Below are positions 16,649 through 25,296 of a stretch of DNA of 64,000 bases, piece after piece. The position numbers and the translations under genes were made by a program. The stretch spans positions 1,364,001-1,428,000 of the forward strand of contig NZ_CP124681.1 in NCBI RefSeq assembly GCF_029961765.1. The letters run 5' to 3'. Within the stretch, counting starts at the first letter, position 1. Each line of letters begins with the position of its first letter. This DNA is from Nocardioides sp. QY071 (lineage in GTDB: Bacteria > Actinomycetota > Actinomycetes > Propionibacteriales > Nocardioidaceae). A model generated the notes under the pieces. The model saw only the letters and a program-made list of their open reading frames with translations, was not told the DNA's origin and did no database searches.

Positions 16649-18114
16649 CGCTCCTCCAGGAACTGGCCGACCAGGCCCGGGGTGGCGGCCTCCGCGAGCG
16701 CGATCGCCGCGTCCGCGGGTACGTCGGGCACGTGCACCTGTCCCTTGCCGCCGGCGGTCGTGGCGGCCAGCGCGACCAGGCCGGCGCGACGCTGGAACCA
16801 CGTGGCGCGCTGGTTCCAGCCGATCACGTGTCCCGCCGCGACCGCGTCCCGGCTGCGCAGGACCGAGCCGGAGCGCATCACGACGTGGCCGTCGACGAAC
16901 GCGTGCCCCAGTGCGCGGGCCCGGTCGGTCGCCAGCGCGAGCGCGACGATGACCGGGAGCAGGGCACCGGCGAGCAGCCAGGCCGGACCGCCGGCCAGGA
17001 CGGCGACCACCGCCGTGAGCACGAAGGGGAGCGCACCGAGCAGCGCCCGGCTGTAGCGACGGGTCGTCGCCGCGCGGCCGTGGGGGAGCAGTGCCGCGGA
17101 CACCGGAGCCGGGGTGCCGAGCACGGCCGCCGCGACGTCGTACCCGGTCGTCCGCGGCGCCGGCGGCAGCAGCACCGCCGAGCCGGCCCGGTCGCCGCTC
17201 AGGCCGGTGACGATCGCGCCCACGCGGCGCCCGCGCGCGACCCGCAGCGCCGCGGGCTCGCCGAGGCTGACGCCCGCGAGGCGGGCGACGTCGATGCTGG
17301 TCTCGCGGCGGGTGAGCAGGCCGCGGCGCACGTGCCAGGCCGCGCCGTACCGGCTCAGGACGAACCCGCCGTTCGTGACGAGGTAGCCGCCGACGGCGAG
17401 CAGGACGACGAGGACGATCGCGCCGAGCACGACCCCGACGACGAGGGTCAGGTCGATGGCGGCGAGGTCCTCCTCGCTGACCCGGATCTGGATCGACTCG
17501 TTGAGCTGGGCGCCGGTGGCGAGGATCGCGCCGAGCCCGACGAGGGCGGTGCCGCTGAACGGCGCGTACCAGAGCCAGCGTGGCACGAAGCGCGCCACCA
17601 CCTGCTCCTGCTCGGCCTGCTCGCCGGGCAGGACGGAGCCGCCGTCGGCAGGACGGGCGGTGTGCAGCAGCTCGGCACGCAGCCGGGCCGCCTCCTCCTG
17701 CGGCAGTGCGTCGAGCGCGAGCCGCTCGTCGCTGTCGCTGGTGACGCTGCCCGTGCCGATCACGACCGTCGTCAGCCCGAGCAGGCGGTGGACCGGCGAC
17801 GCGGTCAGGTCGACGGTGCGGACCCGGTCGACCGGCGTCGACAGCGTGTGCCGCTGCAGCAGTCCGCGCCGCAGCTCGACCCGCCCGCCGGCGATCCGGT
17901 AGGTCGTGGTCAGGTAGCGCACGACGCCGAGCGCGACCGGGATGCCGACGCCCAGCAGTGCCCAAGGACCGGTGCCGGACGCGCCGCCGGCGACGAGCAG
18001 GCCCACGAGGACCGGCAGGAACTTGCCGACCTCCTTGATCGGATGCACCAGCAGCATGCGTGGGTCGAGGCGCTGCCAGGCGACGGGCGGTGGCGGCGGG
18101 ACGGCCAGGCTCAC
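16645..18114 (-). CDS. PH-domain (bPH2/YdbT-like) membrane protein
   Basis: 489 residues with paired membrane helices near residues 31-60, 180-245 and 365-400. Between them are repeated bacterial PH modules (TTTYRIAGGRVELRRGLLQR, VDRVRTVDLTASPVHRLLGL, and later GAAWHVRRGLLTRRETSIDV). This matches YdbT-type proteins, which work with a YdbS-type partner; in Bacillus such genes affect membrane stress. The GTG start overlaps the upstream stop (GTGA), and the downstream PemK-like gene overlaps too, giving a coupled three-gene operon. Confidence 0.85.
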   Translation of the reverse strand: MSLAVPPPPPVAWQRLDPRMLLVHPIKEVGKFLPVLVGLLVAGGASGTGPWALLGVGIPVALGVVRYLTTTYRIAGGRVELRRGLLQRHTLSTPVDRVRTVDLTASPVHRLLGLTTVVIGTGSVTSDSDERLALDALPQEEAARLRAELLHTARPADGGSVLPGEQAEQEQVVARFVPRWLWYAPFSGTALVGLGAILATGAQLNESIQIRVSEEDLAAIDLTLVVGVVLGAIVLVVLLAVGGYLVTNGGFVLSRYGAAWHVRRGLLTRRETSIDVARLAGVSLGEPAALRVARGRRVGAIVTGLSGDRAGSAVLLPPAPRTTGYDVAAAVLGTPAPVSAALLPHGRAATTRRYSRALLGALPFVLTAVVAVLAGGPAWLLAGALLPVIVALALATDRARALGHAFVDGHVVMRSGSVLRSRDAVAAGHVIGWNQRATWFQRRAGLVALAATTAGGKGQVHVPDVPADAAIALAEAATPGLVGQFLEER

Positions 18115-18593
18115 GTCGCGTCGCCCTCGACGAGGTCGGCCTTGCGGGTCAGCTCGTCGACGAGGGCGAGCGCCACCGGGCGGTCCAGCCCCTCGATCTG
18201 CAGCGGCCCGGCCGCCGAGGCCGTCGTCACCGTGACCGTCGCGAGCCCGAACAGCCGCGCCAGCGGTCCCTGGGCGAGGTCGACCGTCTGCACCCGCGAC
18301 ATCGGCGCGATCCGGCGCTCCTGGGCCCACCAGCCGCGCTGGGTGTAGACCGCGTCGGCCGAGACCTCCCAGCGGTGCACGGCATATCTCCACTGCGGTA
18401 CGACGACCGCCACCGTCGCGCACACGACCACCGCCAGCGCCAGCAGCCACCAGCGCAGGCCGTCCGGCCCGAGCAGCACCGCGGCCACCCCGAGCCCGAT
18501 CGCCACCACGAGTGCGGTGATCCCGGTCTCGACGTGCCACATCAGGCGGGCACGGGGACTGACCCGGTGGGCGGGATCGCGCAGCTGGCTCAC
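18111..18593 (-). CDS. PH-domain (bPH2/YdbS-like) membrane protein
   Basis: 160 residues: two hydrophobic helices (about 25-65), then a bPH2 module (WEVSADAVYTQRGWWAQERR, then SRVQTVDLAQGPLARLFGLA). Typical partner of the larger YdbT-like protein encoded next. The GTG start is 7 bases after TAGGCT (18601-18606, complement strand), a leaderless promoter pattern. Confidence 0.85.
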   Translation of the reverse strand: MSQLRDPAHRVSPRARLMWHVETGITALVVAIGLGVAAVLLGPDGLRWWLLALAVVVCATVAVVVPQWRYAVHRWEVSADAVYTQRGWWAQERRIAPMSRVQTVDLAQGPLARLFGLATVTVTTASAAGPLQIEGLDRPVALALVDELTRKADLVEGDAT

Positions 18594-18638
18594 GCCGGCG
18601 AGCCTACGTGCTGACGCGTCGGGCCCCGGCCCGGACGA

Positions 18639-18660
18639 GGCCGGGACGATCGTCCCGGCC
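18639..18660. promoter_or_regulatory. 22-bp perfect palindrome in divergent promoter region
   Basis: GGCCGGGACGA/TCGTCCCGGCC, a perfect dyad with no spacer, lies 33 bp upstream of the PH-gene -10 box and 90 bp before the GGDEF -10 box. It is a candidate operator. A terminator is unlikely because both genes point away from it. Confidence 0.5.
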
Positions 18661-18684
18661 GAACCGCCGTAGATCCATCCGAAT

Positions 18685-18696
18685 TGACCATGGTCA
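18685..18696. promoter_or_regulatory. 12-bp palindrome TGACCATGGTCA upstream of GGDEF gene
   Basis: A second, unrelated dyad in the same intergenic region. It overlaps a TTGACC hexamer that could serve as a -35 for an upstream promoter of the GGDEF gene. Function unproven. Confidence 0.35.
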
Positions 18697-18764
18697 CGAG
18701 GCCTTCGGTCATGATCTGCCCACTCCGCCACGCAGGTCCGCCAGAGCGACCTAGCGTCGATGGC

Positions 18765-19946
18765 ATGCTGGACACCCTGACCCTGCGCGTGGCCTTCGGC
18801 CTCGTGGCGGTCTGCGTGCTCGCGCTGTTCTACGGCGTCACCTACCGCTCGACCCGATCTGCCTACAGCGCGTGGTGGTGCCTCTCGCTGGCGGCGTTCG
18901 TGGTGAGCGCCCTGCTCTTCCTCTTCAACGACACGCCGGCCCAGGTGGCGGCGAACCCCGCGGGCAACACGATCGCCGTTCTCGGTGCCGGCTGCGTGTG
19001 GGCCGGTGCCCGTTCCCTGAGGGAGCGTCCCGTCGCCAAGTGGGAGCTCGCCGTGGTGCCGGTCGTCGTCCTGCTGGCATCGCTGCTGGACGATCCGCGC
19101 TCCGACGTCTGGTCCGGCGGGGCGGTCTACCTGGTGGCCATGGGCGTCCTGATCGGCCGGTCGGCCGCAGAGCTGGTCCTGCTCCTGCGGGAGGCTCCTG
19201 ATCGGGACCGGCGCGCCCAGTTCCGCTTCGCCGTGCGGGCCATGGCCATCGCGTCGGGTGGGATCGCGGCGTTCTACCTGGGACGGGCCGTGGCCTTCGT
19301 CGTCGTCGGGCCGACGCATCCGGTCTTCGAGGCCGTCTTCGGCGGACAGGTGACCACGCTGCTGACCATGCTGCTCCTCGTCGTGGTCACCTTCAGCATG
19401 TCCGCTCTCAGCCACGAGCAGCAGACGACCGAGCTGCGCCGCCAGGCGACGCGTGACGGCTTGACCGGCCTCCTCAACCGCGTCGAGTTCCTGCGCGCCG
19501 CCCAGCGCACGATCGACGACGGACCGGTTCGCGCCGAGACCGCGATCGTGGTGGCCGACCTCGACGGGTTCAAGGGAATCAACGACAGCTTCGGGCATGC
19601 TGCCGGAGACCGTGCGCTGACCGCCTTCGCGGACGCGTGCCGCGCAGTGGTCGGGATGCGGGGGATCGTGGCCCGACTCGGCGGCGACGAGTTCGTCCTG
19701 CTCACCGACGGGACGCCGGCGGAGGAGGTGGCAGCAGCCATCGCCCTGCGCTACCGCGGTGAGGGCGGACCCATGCCCACCGTGAGCTTCGGCATCGCGG
19801 CGGCACTGCCCGGCGACGACGTCGCGCCGGTGCTCGCCCGGGCCGACCAGGCGCTCTACGAGGCCAAGGCGGCCGGACGAGCCAGGGCCGTGCGCTACAC
19901 CGACCGCCCTCCCTTCCTCGTCGACGGCGGCCGCCGTACGGCGTGA
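18765..19946 (+). CDS. Membrane diguanylate cyclase (GGDEF)
   Basis: 393 residues. The N-terminal half (about 1-215) has roughly seven hydrophobic helices. The C-terminal GGDEF domain has DGLTGLLNR, DLDGFKGINDSFGHAAGD and an intact active-site GGDEF (306-310). It should make cyclic di-GMP from two GTP. The RxxD inhibitory site five residues before GGDEF is absent, so product feedback through the I-site is not expected. The ATG is 7 bases after TAGCGT, a leaderless pattern. There is no EAL domain here. Confidence 0.9.
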   Translation: MLDTLTLRVAFGLVAVCVLALFYGVTYRSTRSAYSAWWCLSLAAFVVSALLFLFNDTPAQVAANPAGNTIAVLGAGCVWAGARSLRERPVAKWELAVVPVVVLLASLLDDPRSDVWSGGAVYLVAMGVLIGRSAAELVLLLREAPDRDRRAQFRFAVRAMAIASGGIAAFYLGRAVAFVVVGPTHPVFEAVFGGQVTTLLTMLLLVVVTFSMSALSHEQQTTELRRQATRDGLTGLLNRVEFLRAAQRTIDDGPVRAETAIVVADLDGFKGINDSFGHAAGDRALTAFADACRAVVGMRGIVARLGGDEFVLLTDGTPAEEVAAAIALRYRGEGGPMPTVSFGIAAALPGDDVAPVLARADQALYEAKAAGRARAVRYTDRPPFLVDGGRRTA

Positions 19947-19950
19947 GGGC

Positions 19951-20520
19951 TCAGCCCCGGGCGATCCGCTTCGACAGGTGCAGCTGGTCGCCGATCGGGC
20001 CGCGGCTGAATCCGTCGTCCATCACCATCGTCCGCTCGTGCATGCGGGCGACCCCGACGCCGACCCGCACCCATGCGGGCGTCCCGAGGCACGCGGTCGG
20101 GACGACGAACGTGATGGCCTTGCGCTCAGGCGTGGCCGTCAGCCCCTCGCACGGGATCTCGTCGAGCTTGCGCGTCATCGAGACGCCGGACTCGCCGTAG
20201 AAGCGCAGGTAGGTGACGTCGAAGGTGCCGGACGGGGTCTTGACCTGCGTGGCGAGGAAGGTCTTCTTGGTGGGCAGTGCGCCCCGGGTGCGGAGGCGGA
20301 CGGTCAGGGTCTCGGCGCCGTGGCTGATCTCCACGCGGCGGATGTCGGCGCGGCGCTCGTTCCGTGCGGGGTGGAGCAGTTCGCTGTCGACCGGGCCGCT
20401 CTGTGCGTCGCGCGCCGGGTCGGTGTGGACCAGGTCGGCGGCGGAGGCCGAGCCGGGGGCGGTGAGCAGGAGCCCGGCCGCGCAGGCGAGCGCGGTGAAG
20501 GTGCGGGAGACGGGGGTCAT
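19951..20520 (-). CDS. Secreted protein of unknown function
   Basis: 189 residues with a clear Sec signal peptide (TFTALACAAGLLLTAPGSAS, cleavage after about ASA). The mature part is a probable beta-sandwich (RRVEISHGAETLTVRLRTRG, GTFDVTYLRFYG) with two Cys (CEGLTATPE, TACLGTP) that could form a disulfide. I do not recognise the family. GGAGG lies 9 bases before this ATG; the ATG three codons earlier directly abuts it and cannot use it, so this start is preferred. Confidence 0.75.
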   Translation of the reverse strand: MTPVSRTFTALACAAGLLLTAPGSASAADLVHTDPARDAQSGPVDSELLHPARNERRADIRRVEISHGAETLTVRLRTRGALPTKKTFLATQVKTPSGTFDVTYLRFYGESGVSMTRKLDEIPCEGLTATPERKAITFVVPTACLGTPAWVRVGVGVARMHERTMVMDDGFSRGPIGDQLHLSKRIARG

Positions 20521-20576
20521 GGGGGCCATCCTCCGATGAATCCGTTGCCGGTGCGGGGAAAATCGACGGGCCCGCT

Positions 20577-20594
20577 GGTTAACAATCATTAACC
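20577..20594. promoter_or_regulatory. Operator candidate over acyl-CoA dehydrogenase promoter
   Basis: GGTTAA-CAATCA-TTAACC, a perfect inverted repeat in AT-rich DNA. It covers the likely -35 of the gene, whose -10 is TACGAT at 20603-20608, 6 bases before the ATG. Confidence 0.55.
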
Positions 20595-20614
20595 TCGTGC
20601 CTTACGATGGGGCC

Positions 20615-21814
20615 ATGACCCAGTTCGAGCTGTCGCGCGAGCACGAGGAGTTCCGCCGTACCGTCCGGGACTTCGCCGAGGCCACCATCCGCCCGCACGT
20701 CGCGGAGTGGGACAAGGCGCACCACTTCCCGACCGACGTGGTCCAGAAGATGGGGGAGCTGGGGCTGTTCGGCCTCACCGCTCCCGAGGAGTACGGCGGC
20801 GCCGGGCTCGACGCGGCCGACGGTCCGTTCACCTCGCTGTGCCTGGCGATCGAGGAGCTCGGCCGGGTCGACCAGTCCCTGGGCGTGACGCTCGAGGCGG
20901 GCGTCGGCCTCGGCATCAACCCGATCCTGACCTACGGCACCGACGAGCAGAAGAAGACCTGGCTGCCCGACCTGGTCGCCGGCCAGCGACTGGCCGGGTT
21001 CGGCCTCACCGAGCCGGGTGCCGGCTCCGACGCCGGCGCGACCAAGACCCGCGCCGAGCTCGACAACGGCGAGTGGGTGATCAACGGCGGCAAGCAGTTC
21101 ATCACCAACTCCGGCTCCGACATCACCAGCCTGGTGACGGTCACCGCACGCACCGGCGTCTCCGAATCCGGCAAGCCGGAGATCTCCGCGATCATCGTGC
21201 CCGCGGGTACGCCCGGCTTCGTCGCGGAGCCGCCGTACGACAAGCTCGGTTGGCACATCTCCGACACCCACCCGCTCTCGTTCACCGACTGCCGAGTGCC
21301 CGAGCACAACCTGGTGGGCGAGCGTGGTCGCGGGTACGCCCAGTTCCTCGCCATCCTCGACGACGGCCGGGTCGCGATCGCCGCGCTCGCCGTCGGCCTG
21401 ATCCAGGCGTGCGTCGACCTGTGCGTCGAGTACTCACTCGACCGCCAGACCATGGGCGGCCCGATCGGGCGCAAGCAGGGCGTGGCCTTCCAGATCGCCG
21501 ACCTCGAGGTGATGCTGCACGCCTCGCGGATGCTGACCTACCGCGCGGCCGCGATGAAGGACGCGATGGAGGGCGGCCGCGGCCCGTCGATGAAGGAGTT
21601 CAAGCAGGCCGCCTCGGTCGCCAAGCTCTACGCCAGCGAGTCTGCGGTCACCGCGACCCGGATCGCCACCCAGGTCTTCGGTGGCTACGGCTTCATGGAG
21701 GAGTACCCCGTCGCGCGGTTCTACCGCGACGCCAAGATCCTCGAGATCGGCGAGGGCACCTCCGAGGTGCAGCGGATGCTCATCGCCCGCGGGCTCGGGC
21801 TCCCCGTCGAGTAG
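20615..21814 (+). CDS. Acyl-CoA dehydrogenase
   Basis: FAD-dependent enzyme of 399 residues that introduces the alpha-beta double bond into an acyl-CoA. Family signatures are FGLTEPGAGSDAGATKTRAE, QVFGGYGFMEEYPVARFYRD and EIGEGTSEVQRMLIARGLG; the EGTSE glutamate is the usual catalytic base position. The substrate chain length cannot be fixed. It looks leaderless with an overlying inverted repeat, so it is regulated separately from its neighbours. The 3' end overlaps the convergent membrane-protein gene by 35 bp. Confidence 0.92.
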   Translation: MTQFELSREHEEFRRTVRDFAEATIRPHVAEWDKAHHFPTDVVQKMGELGLFGLTAPEEYGGAGLDAADGPFTSLCLAIEELGRVDQSLGVTLEAGVGLGINPILTYGTDEQKKTWLPDLVAGQRLAGFGLTEPGAGSDAGATKTRAELDNGEWVINGGKQFITNSGSDITSLVTVTARTGVSESGKPEISAIIVPAGTPGFVAEPPYDKLGWHISDTHPLSFTDCRVPEHNLVGERGRGYAQFLAILDDGRVAIAALAVGLIQACVDLCVEYSLDRQTMGGPIGRKQGVAFQIADLEVMLHASRMLTYRAAAMKDAMEGGRGPSMKEFKQAASVAKLYASESAVTATRIATQVFGGYGFMEEYPVARFYRDAKILEIGEGTSEVQRMLIARGLGLPVE

Positions 21815-22916
21815 GACGTCTCCCGCGGTGGCGGCGTACGCCGAGCGCCACCGCGACGAGCACCACCAGCGCGCCGGCTCCGATCCAGATCGGGGTCGGC
21901 GCGCTGTCGTCGTCGGCGGGGTCGGTGGACCGGTCGGGGACCGGGGAGCCGCTCGGGGACGCGACGGCGTAGTCCGGGACCCCGTCGCCCGGGCTGCCGT
22001 CGACGGCCAGGGTCAGGGTGACCGTCGCCGGGGTGGCGTCCGGCGGCAGCCCGACGAGCACGTAGCGCACGCCCGCGAGCGAAGCGCCCGCGCGGGTCGG
22101 GTCGAACGAGTTCCGGTGGAGGTACGACGTCACCCAGGACTGCGCCTGCCCGGGCGCGCTCGACGCGACGTCCTCACCGAGCACCGGACCCAGGATCGTC
22201 ACCGTCGCCTCGGTGCTGCCGTCGACCTGGGCCCGCAGGGACTGGTCCCAGTCGACCGGGATCCCCACCACCGCCTGCCGGCCGGGCCGCACCCGGACCT
22301 CGTGGCTGCCCGGCTCCACGACCGGCGCGTCCGCGGGCGTCGCCCCGGCCGCGACGGGCTCGGCCGACGGTCCCGGATCCACCGGCTCCCACGCCGGGTC
22401 CGCCGGCTCGCGCAGCAGGTCGAACGCGTACGCCGACAGCGGCGGCTCCTCCTCGACGACCAGCGTCGCCGCCCGTCCCCCGTCGAGCGGGTCGCTCGGG
22501 ACGCCCACCGTCACGAACAGCTCCTCCACCGTCCCGCAGGGATGCTCGGCCTCGTCGGTCCAGGTCGAGGCCGTCGTGGTGAGCAGTGGCGCCGGCTCGC
22601 CGATGGTCGGGCGGAACACCGCGCCGCTGCCGCAGCCGGTGTCGGCGGGCGTCGTGCCGATGGTGAGGCGGACGCCCTCGCCGACCGAGTCGCCGGCGCC
22701 GACGTACCAGAGCCCGACGTGGAGGGTGCTGCCCGTCGCGGTGCGCTCGAGCCGGAAGGTCGCGGGCGCGTCGGTGGGCAGCGTGATCGCGTGGCTGCCG
22801 GGGGTGAGGGTGGGCGCGTCGGCATGGGCCGTCGCCGGCAGGAGCGCCGGCACCAGCACGGGCAGCGCCAGCAGGGCGGCGAGCAGCCGGATCAGCGGGC
22901 CCAGAGGTCGGTCCAC
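21780..22916 (-). CDS. Secreted protein with C-terminal membrane anchor, unknown function
   Basis: 378 residues. The signal peptide (LIRLLAALLALPVLVPALLP, then ATAHA) precedes a long beta-rich, Asp/Pro-rich extracellular region with two similar halves (APTLTPGSHAITLPTDAPAT and APVVEPGSHEVRVRPGRQA). A Ser/Pro linker, one transmembrane helix (IWIGAGALVVLVAVALGV) and a short Arg-rich cytoplasmic tail follow. The internal duplication suggests two ligand-binding beta-sandwiches. Family not recognised. The GTG start lies inside the upstream maf gene (25-bp overlap), so the pair is coupled. Confidence 0.75.
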   Translation of the reverse strand: MDRPLGPLIRLLAALLALPVLVPALLPATAHADAPTLTPGSHAITLPTDAPATFRLERTATGSTLHVGLWYVGAGDSVGEGVRLTIGTTPADTGCGSGAVFRPTIGEPAPLLTTTASTWTDEAEHPCGTVEELFVTVGVPSDPLDGGRAATLVVEEEPPLSAYAFDLLREPADPAWEPVDPGPSAEPVAAGATPADAPVVEPGSHEVRVRPGRQAVVGIPVDWDQSLRAQVDGSTEATVTILGPVLGEDVASSAPGQAQSWVTSYLHRNSFDPTRAGASLAGVRYVLVGLPPDATPATVTLTLAVDGSPGDGVPDYAVASPSGSPVPDRSTDPADDDSAPTPIWIGAGALVVLVAVALGVRRHRGRRPTRRGARARGR

Positions 22917-23491
22917 GAGTGCCCGAGCTCCCGGACCATCCCGCGCAGCAGCGGCAGGCTGACCCCGACGACGTTGTGGTGGTCGCCCTCGATGCTGGTC
23001 ACGAACCCGCCGCCGAGACCGTCGACGGTGAACGCGCCGGCGACGTGGAGCGGCTCGCCGGTCGCGACGTACGCCGTGATCTCGTCGTCGGTGAGGTCGG
23101 CGAAGTGGACCGTGGTCGAGGCGGTCGCGGCGATCTGGTGCGCGGTGGCGCGGTCGTGTAGGCAGTGGCCCGTGTGCAGCACGCCGGACCGTCCCCGCAT
23201 CGCCTGCCAGCGGCGTACGGCGTCGTCGGCGTCGTCGGGCTTGCCGAGGGCGACCCCGTCGAGCTCGAGCACCGAGTCGCAGCCGAGGACCAGGCCGTCG
23301 GCCGGGACGTCCTCGCGGCCGGCCACGGCGCCGCACTTGAGCTCGGCCAGGCGCAGCGCCAGCTCGGCGGGAGGGACGCCGGCGACCTGGGACTCGTCGA
23401 CCCCGGACACGATCACCCGGGGGTCGAGACCGGCGCTGCGGAGGGTCGCCAGGCGCGCGGGGGAGGCGGAGGCGAGCACGAAGGTCGGCAC
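22892..23491 (-). CDS. maf: Maf family nucleoside triphosphate pyrophosphatase
   Basis: 199 residues. Maf signature LASASPARLATLRSAGLDP at the N-terminus and a CDSVLELDG motif. Family enzymes hydrolyse non-canonical or modified dNTP/UTP to monophosphates and affect septation. In M. tuberculosis the homologue lies near birA and acc genes, as it does loosely here. The GTG start is 6 bases after TAGGGT (23498-23503, complement), a leaderless pattern. Confidence 0.93.
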   Translation of the reverse strand: MPTFVLASASPARLATLRSAGLDPRVIVSGVDESQVAGVPPAELALRLAELKCGAVAGREDVPADGLVLGCDSVLELDGVALGKPDDADDAVRRWQAMRGRSGVLHTGHCLHDRATAHQIAATASTTVHFADLTDDEITAYVATGEPLHVAGAFTVDGLGGGFVTSIEGDHHNVVGVSLPLLRGMVRELGHSWTDLWAR

Positions 23492-23584
23492 GCCGTCACC
23501 CTAACGAGCCCGACCGACGCAACCTTTTCCGCACGCGGTGAGTCGTGAACGGTGACAGGGTGGGCGACACGTGTAGGAGGTGCG

Positions 23585-24802
23585 ATGGACGGTGGACCCG
23601 AGGACCCGATCCGGCGGAGGCGGGCTCGGCGCGCCCGGCAGCGGGCCGCCGCGCTCGGTGCCGCGGCGCTGGCCGTCGCGGCCGTCGCGGGCATCGTCGC
23701 CTCCGTCCGGCTGCTCGGCCCGGGCGGCGAGGCTCCGTCGCCCGCGCCTCCGGTCGCGTCGCCGACCGTCTCGGCCGACGCCCCGGCCGCCGCCCCGACC
23801 ACAGCCCCGACCACACGGGCCGTGGACCTGCGCGGGACGGTCGACGCGGACGACGCCGGACTCCTCGACATCGCCACCACCCCGGGTGCACCCGACCAGC
23901 GGATCGCGATCTGGCGCGGCCGCGACGAGCAGCACTGGATCCTCGCCCTGACCGCCGACGGGTTCGCCCACCGCCGCCTGCGCGAGGTCACCGCGGGGAC
24001 CGAGGCCACACCGCTCGGCGAGGGACGGTTCGTGCTCCGCGACGGCTGGGAGGGTCGCGAGCTGTCCATCGTCGACGTCGCGGACGGGCGTGCCACCCCG
24101 GTGCGGGTCGCCCGGACGCAGGCACCGGTCGCCGCCGGCGAGGTCCCGGTCGTGCTGCTCGACGGGGCATCGACGACACTCGCGGCCGTGGCTCCCGACG
24201 GCAGCGGCCACGAGGTGCCGGTCCCGGACGGCGTACGGGGGCTCGCGGCCTACGGTGGTCGACTCACTGCCGTGGACACCCACGGCGACGCCGTCACCCA
24301 CCACTGGTCCGACGACGGCGGCGCGACCTGGCAGCAGTCCGAGCTCCCCGGGACCTTCCTGCCCTGGATCGCCGACGCCGGCGCCGGCGCACCCCACGTC
24401 GTCCTCGAGGGAGGGGACGGCGCCACCCTGTTCCCGCTCCTCGCCGTCGACACCGCACGCGCCGCCGACCCGACCGCCTGGACCCGTGACGAGGTCGACC
24501 GCGACACGGAGTGGCCGACCGTCTCCGGCGCTTGGATCGACAGGAAGGGCGGGCTCCGGGTGCTCGCGACGATCGAGCGCCAGGGCGCGCGCGGGCCCGT
24601 CGATGCCGGCGTGTGGCAGGTGGCTGGCGGCCGGCTCACCAAGGTGGCGACCGACGTCGCCGACCTGGCCGACCTGGCCGAGGCCGGCATCCTCGCGATC
24701 GAGTACGACGGCGGCCCGGTCCTGTGGGTCGGCGCGGCCGACGGGACGGCCTGGCGCTCGAGCGACGACGGTGTGACCTGGGAGCGGTTCGCGGCACGCT
24801 GA
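23585..24802 (+). CDS. Membrane-anchored protein with Asp-box (BNR-like) repeats
   Basis: 405 residues. A basic N-terminus precedes one transmembrane helix (ALGAAALAVAAVAGIVASVR), then a Pro/Ala/Thr linker and a propeller-like extracellular domain. Two Asp-box motifs (SxDxGxTW type) are visible: WSDDGGATWQQS and SSDDGVTWERF. These motifs occur in sialidases and other beta-propellers but also in non-enzymes; no sialidase catalytic set is evident. Ribosome site AGGAGG precedes the ATG by 4 bases. Function unknown. Confidence 0.75.
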   Translation: MDGGPEDPIRRRRARRARQRAAALGAAALAVAAVAGIVASVRLLGPGGEAPSPAPPVASPTVSADAPAAAPTTAPTTRAVDLRGTVDADDAGLLDIATTPGAPDQRIAIWRGRDEQHWILALTADGFAHRRLREVTAGTEATPLGEGRFVLRDGWEGRELSIVDVADGRATPVRVARTQAPVAAGEVPVVLLDGASTTLAAVAPDGSGHEVPVPDGVRGLAAYGGRLTAVDTHGDAVTHHWSDDGGATWQQSELPGTFLPWIADAGAGAPHVVLEGGDGATLFPLLAVDTARAADPTAWTRDEVDRDTEWPTVSGAWIDRKGGLRVLATIERQGARGPVDAGVWQVAGGRLTKVATDVADLADLAEAGILAIEYDGGPVLWVGAADGTAWRSSDDGVTWERFAAR

Positions 24803-24821
24803 GCGGGGCAGGGTGCAGCCC

Positions 24822-25238
24822 ATGTCGAGGACCAAGGTGGCGGCGCTGTCGTCGGCCGGGACGGCCGTGGTCGTGCTGCTGCTCGTGACCCTGGCCTGGG
24901 GCGGCCTCAAGCTGCTCGACGGCCTCGGGCGCGAGGAGCTGTGGACCGACTGCGACACCGATCCGACCCTGTCGGGGCTGCAGGGCTACTGCGTCGTCGT
25001 CAGCCGCTACCCCGCGACCCCCGTGCGCTCGGAGCGCACCCACCTCGAGATCACGGCCGTCCACGACGGCGCCGAGAACGACTACCGCTTCGTCGCCGCC
25101 TACCCGTTCCTCGACTCCGAGGCCGGGTCGCCTCTCGAGGTGGACTGGTCGTCGGTCGACCAGAGGGTCGTGGTCACCGACCCGCGCACCGGCAGCACCA
25201 TCACCTACACCGCCGAGCAGTACGCCGGCGGCCGCTGA
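24822..25238 (+). CDS. Small membrane-anchored protein, unknown
   Basis: 138 residues. One N-terminal hydrophobic helix (SSAGTAVVVLLLVTLAWGGL), then an extracytoplasmic region with two Cys (TDCDTDPTLSGLQGYCVVV) and a beta-rich C-terminal half. No recognised domain. It lies 19 bp after the Asp-box gene and is probably cotranscribed. A GTG at 24813 is also in frame, but the GGCAGGG at 24806-24812 fits the ATG better. Confidence 0.65.
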   Translation: MSRTKVAALSSAGTAVVVLLLVTLAWGGLKLLDGLGREELWTDCDTDPTLSGLQGYCVVVSRYPATPVRSERTHLEITAVHDGAENDYRFVAAYPFLDSEAGSPLEVDWSSVDQRVVVTDPRTGSTITYTAEQYAGGR

Positions 25239-25296
25239 CCTGCGCGCACCGATGCCCCCGCAGGCGTGAGGTCCTGCGGGGTGCGGGGCGGGGTCG

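Noticed and set aside
18639..18660. Terminator
   Set aside because: Both flanking genes are transcribed away from it, so no transcript of theirs reaches it.
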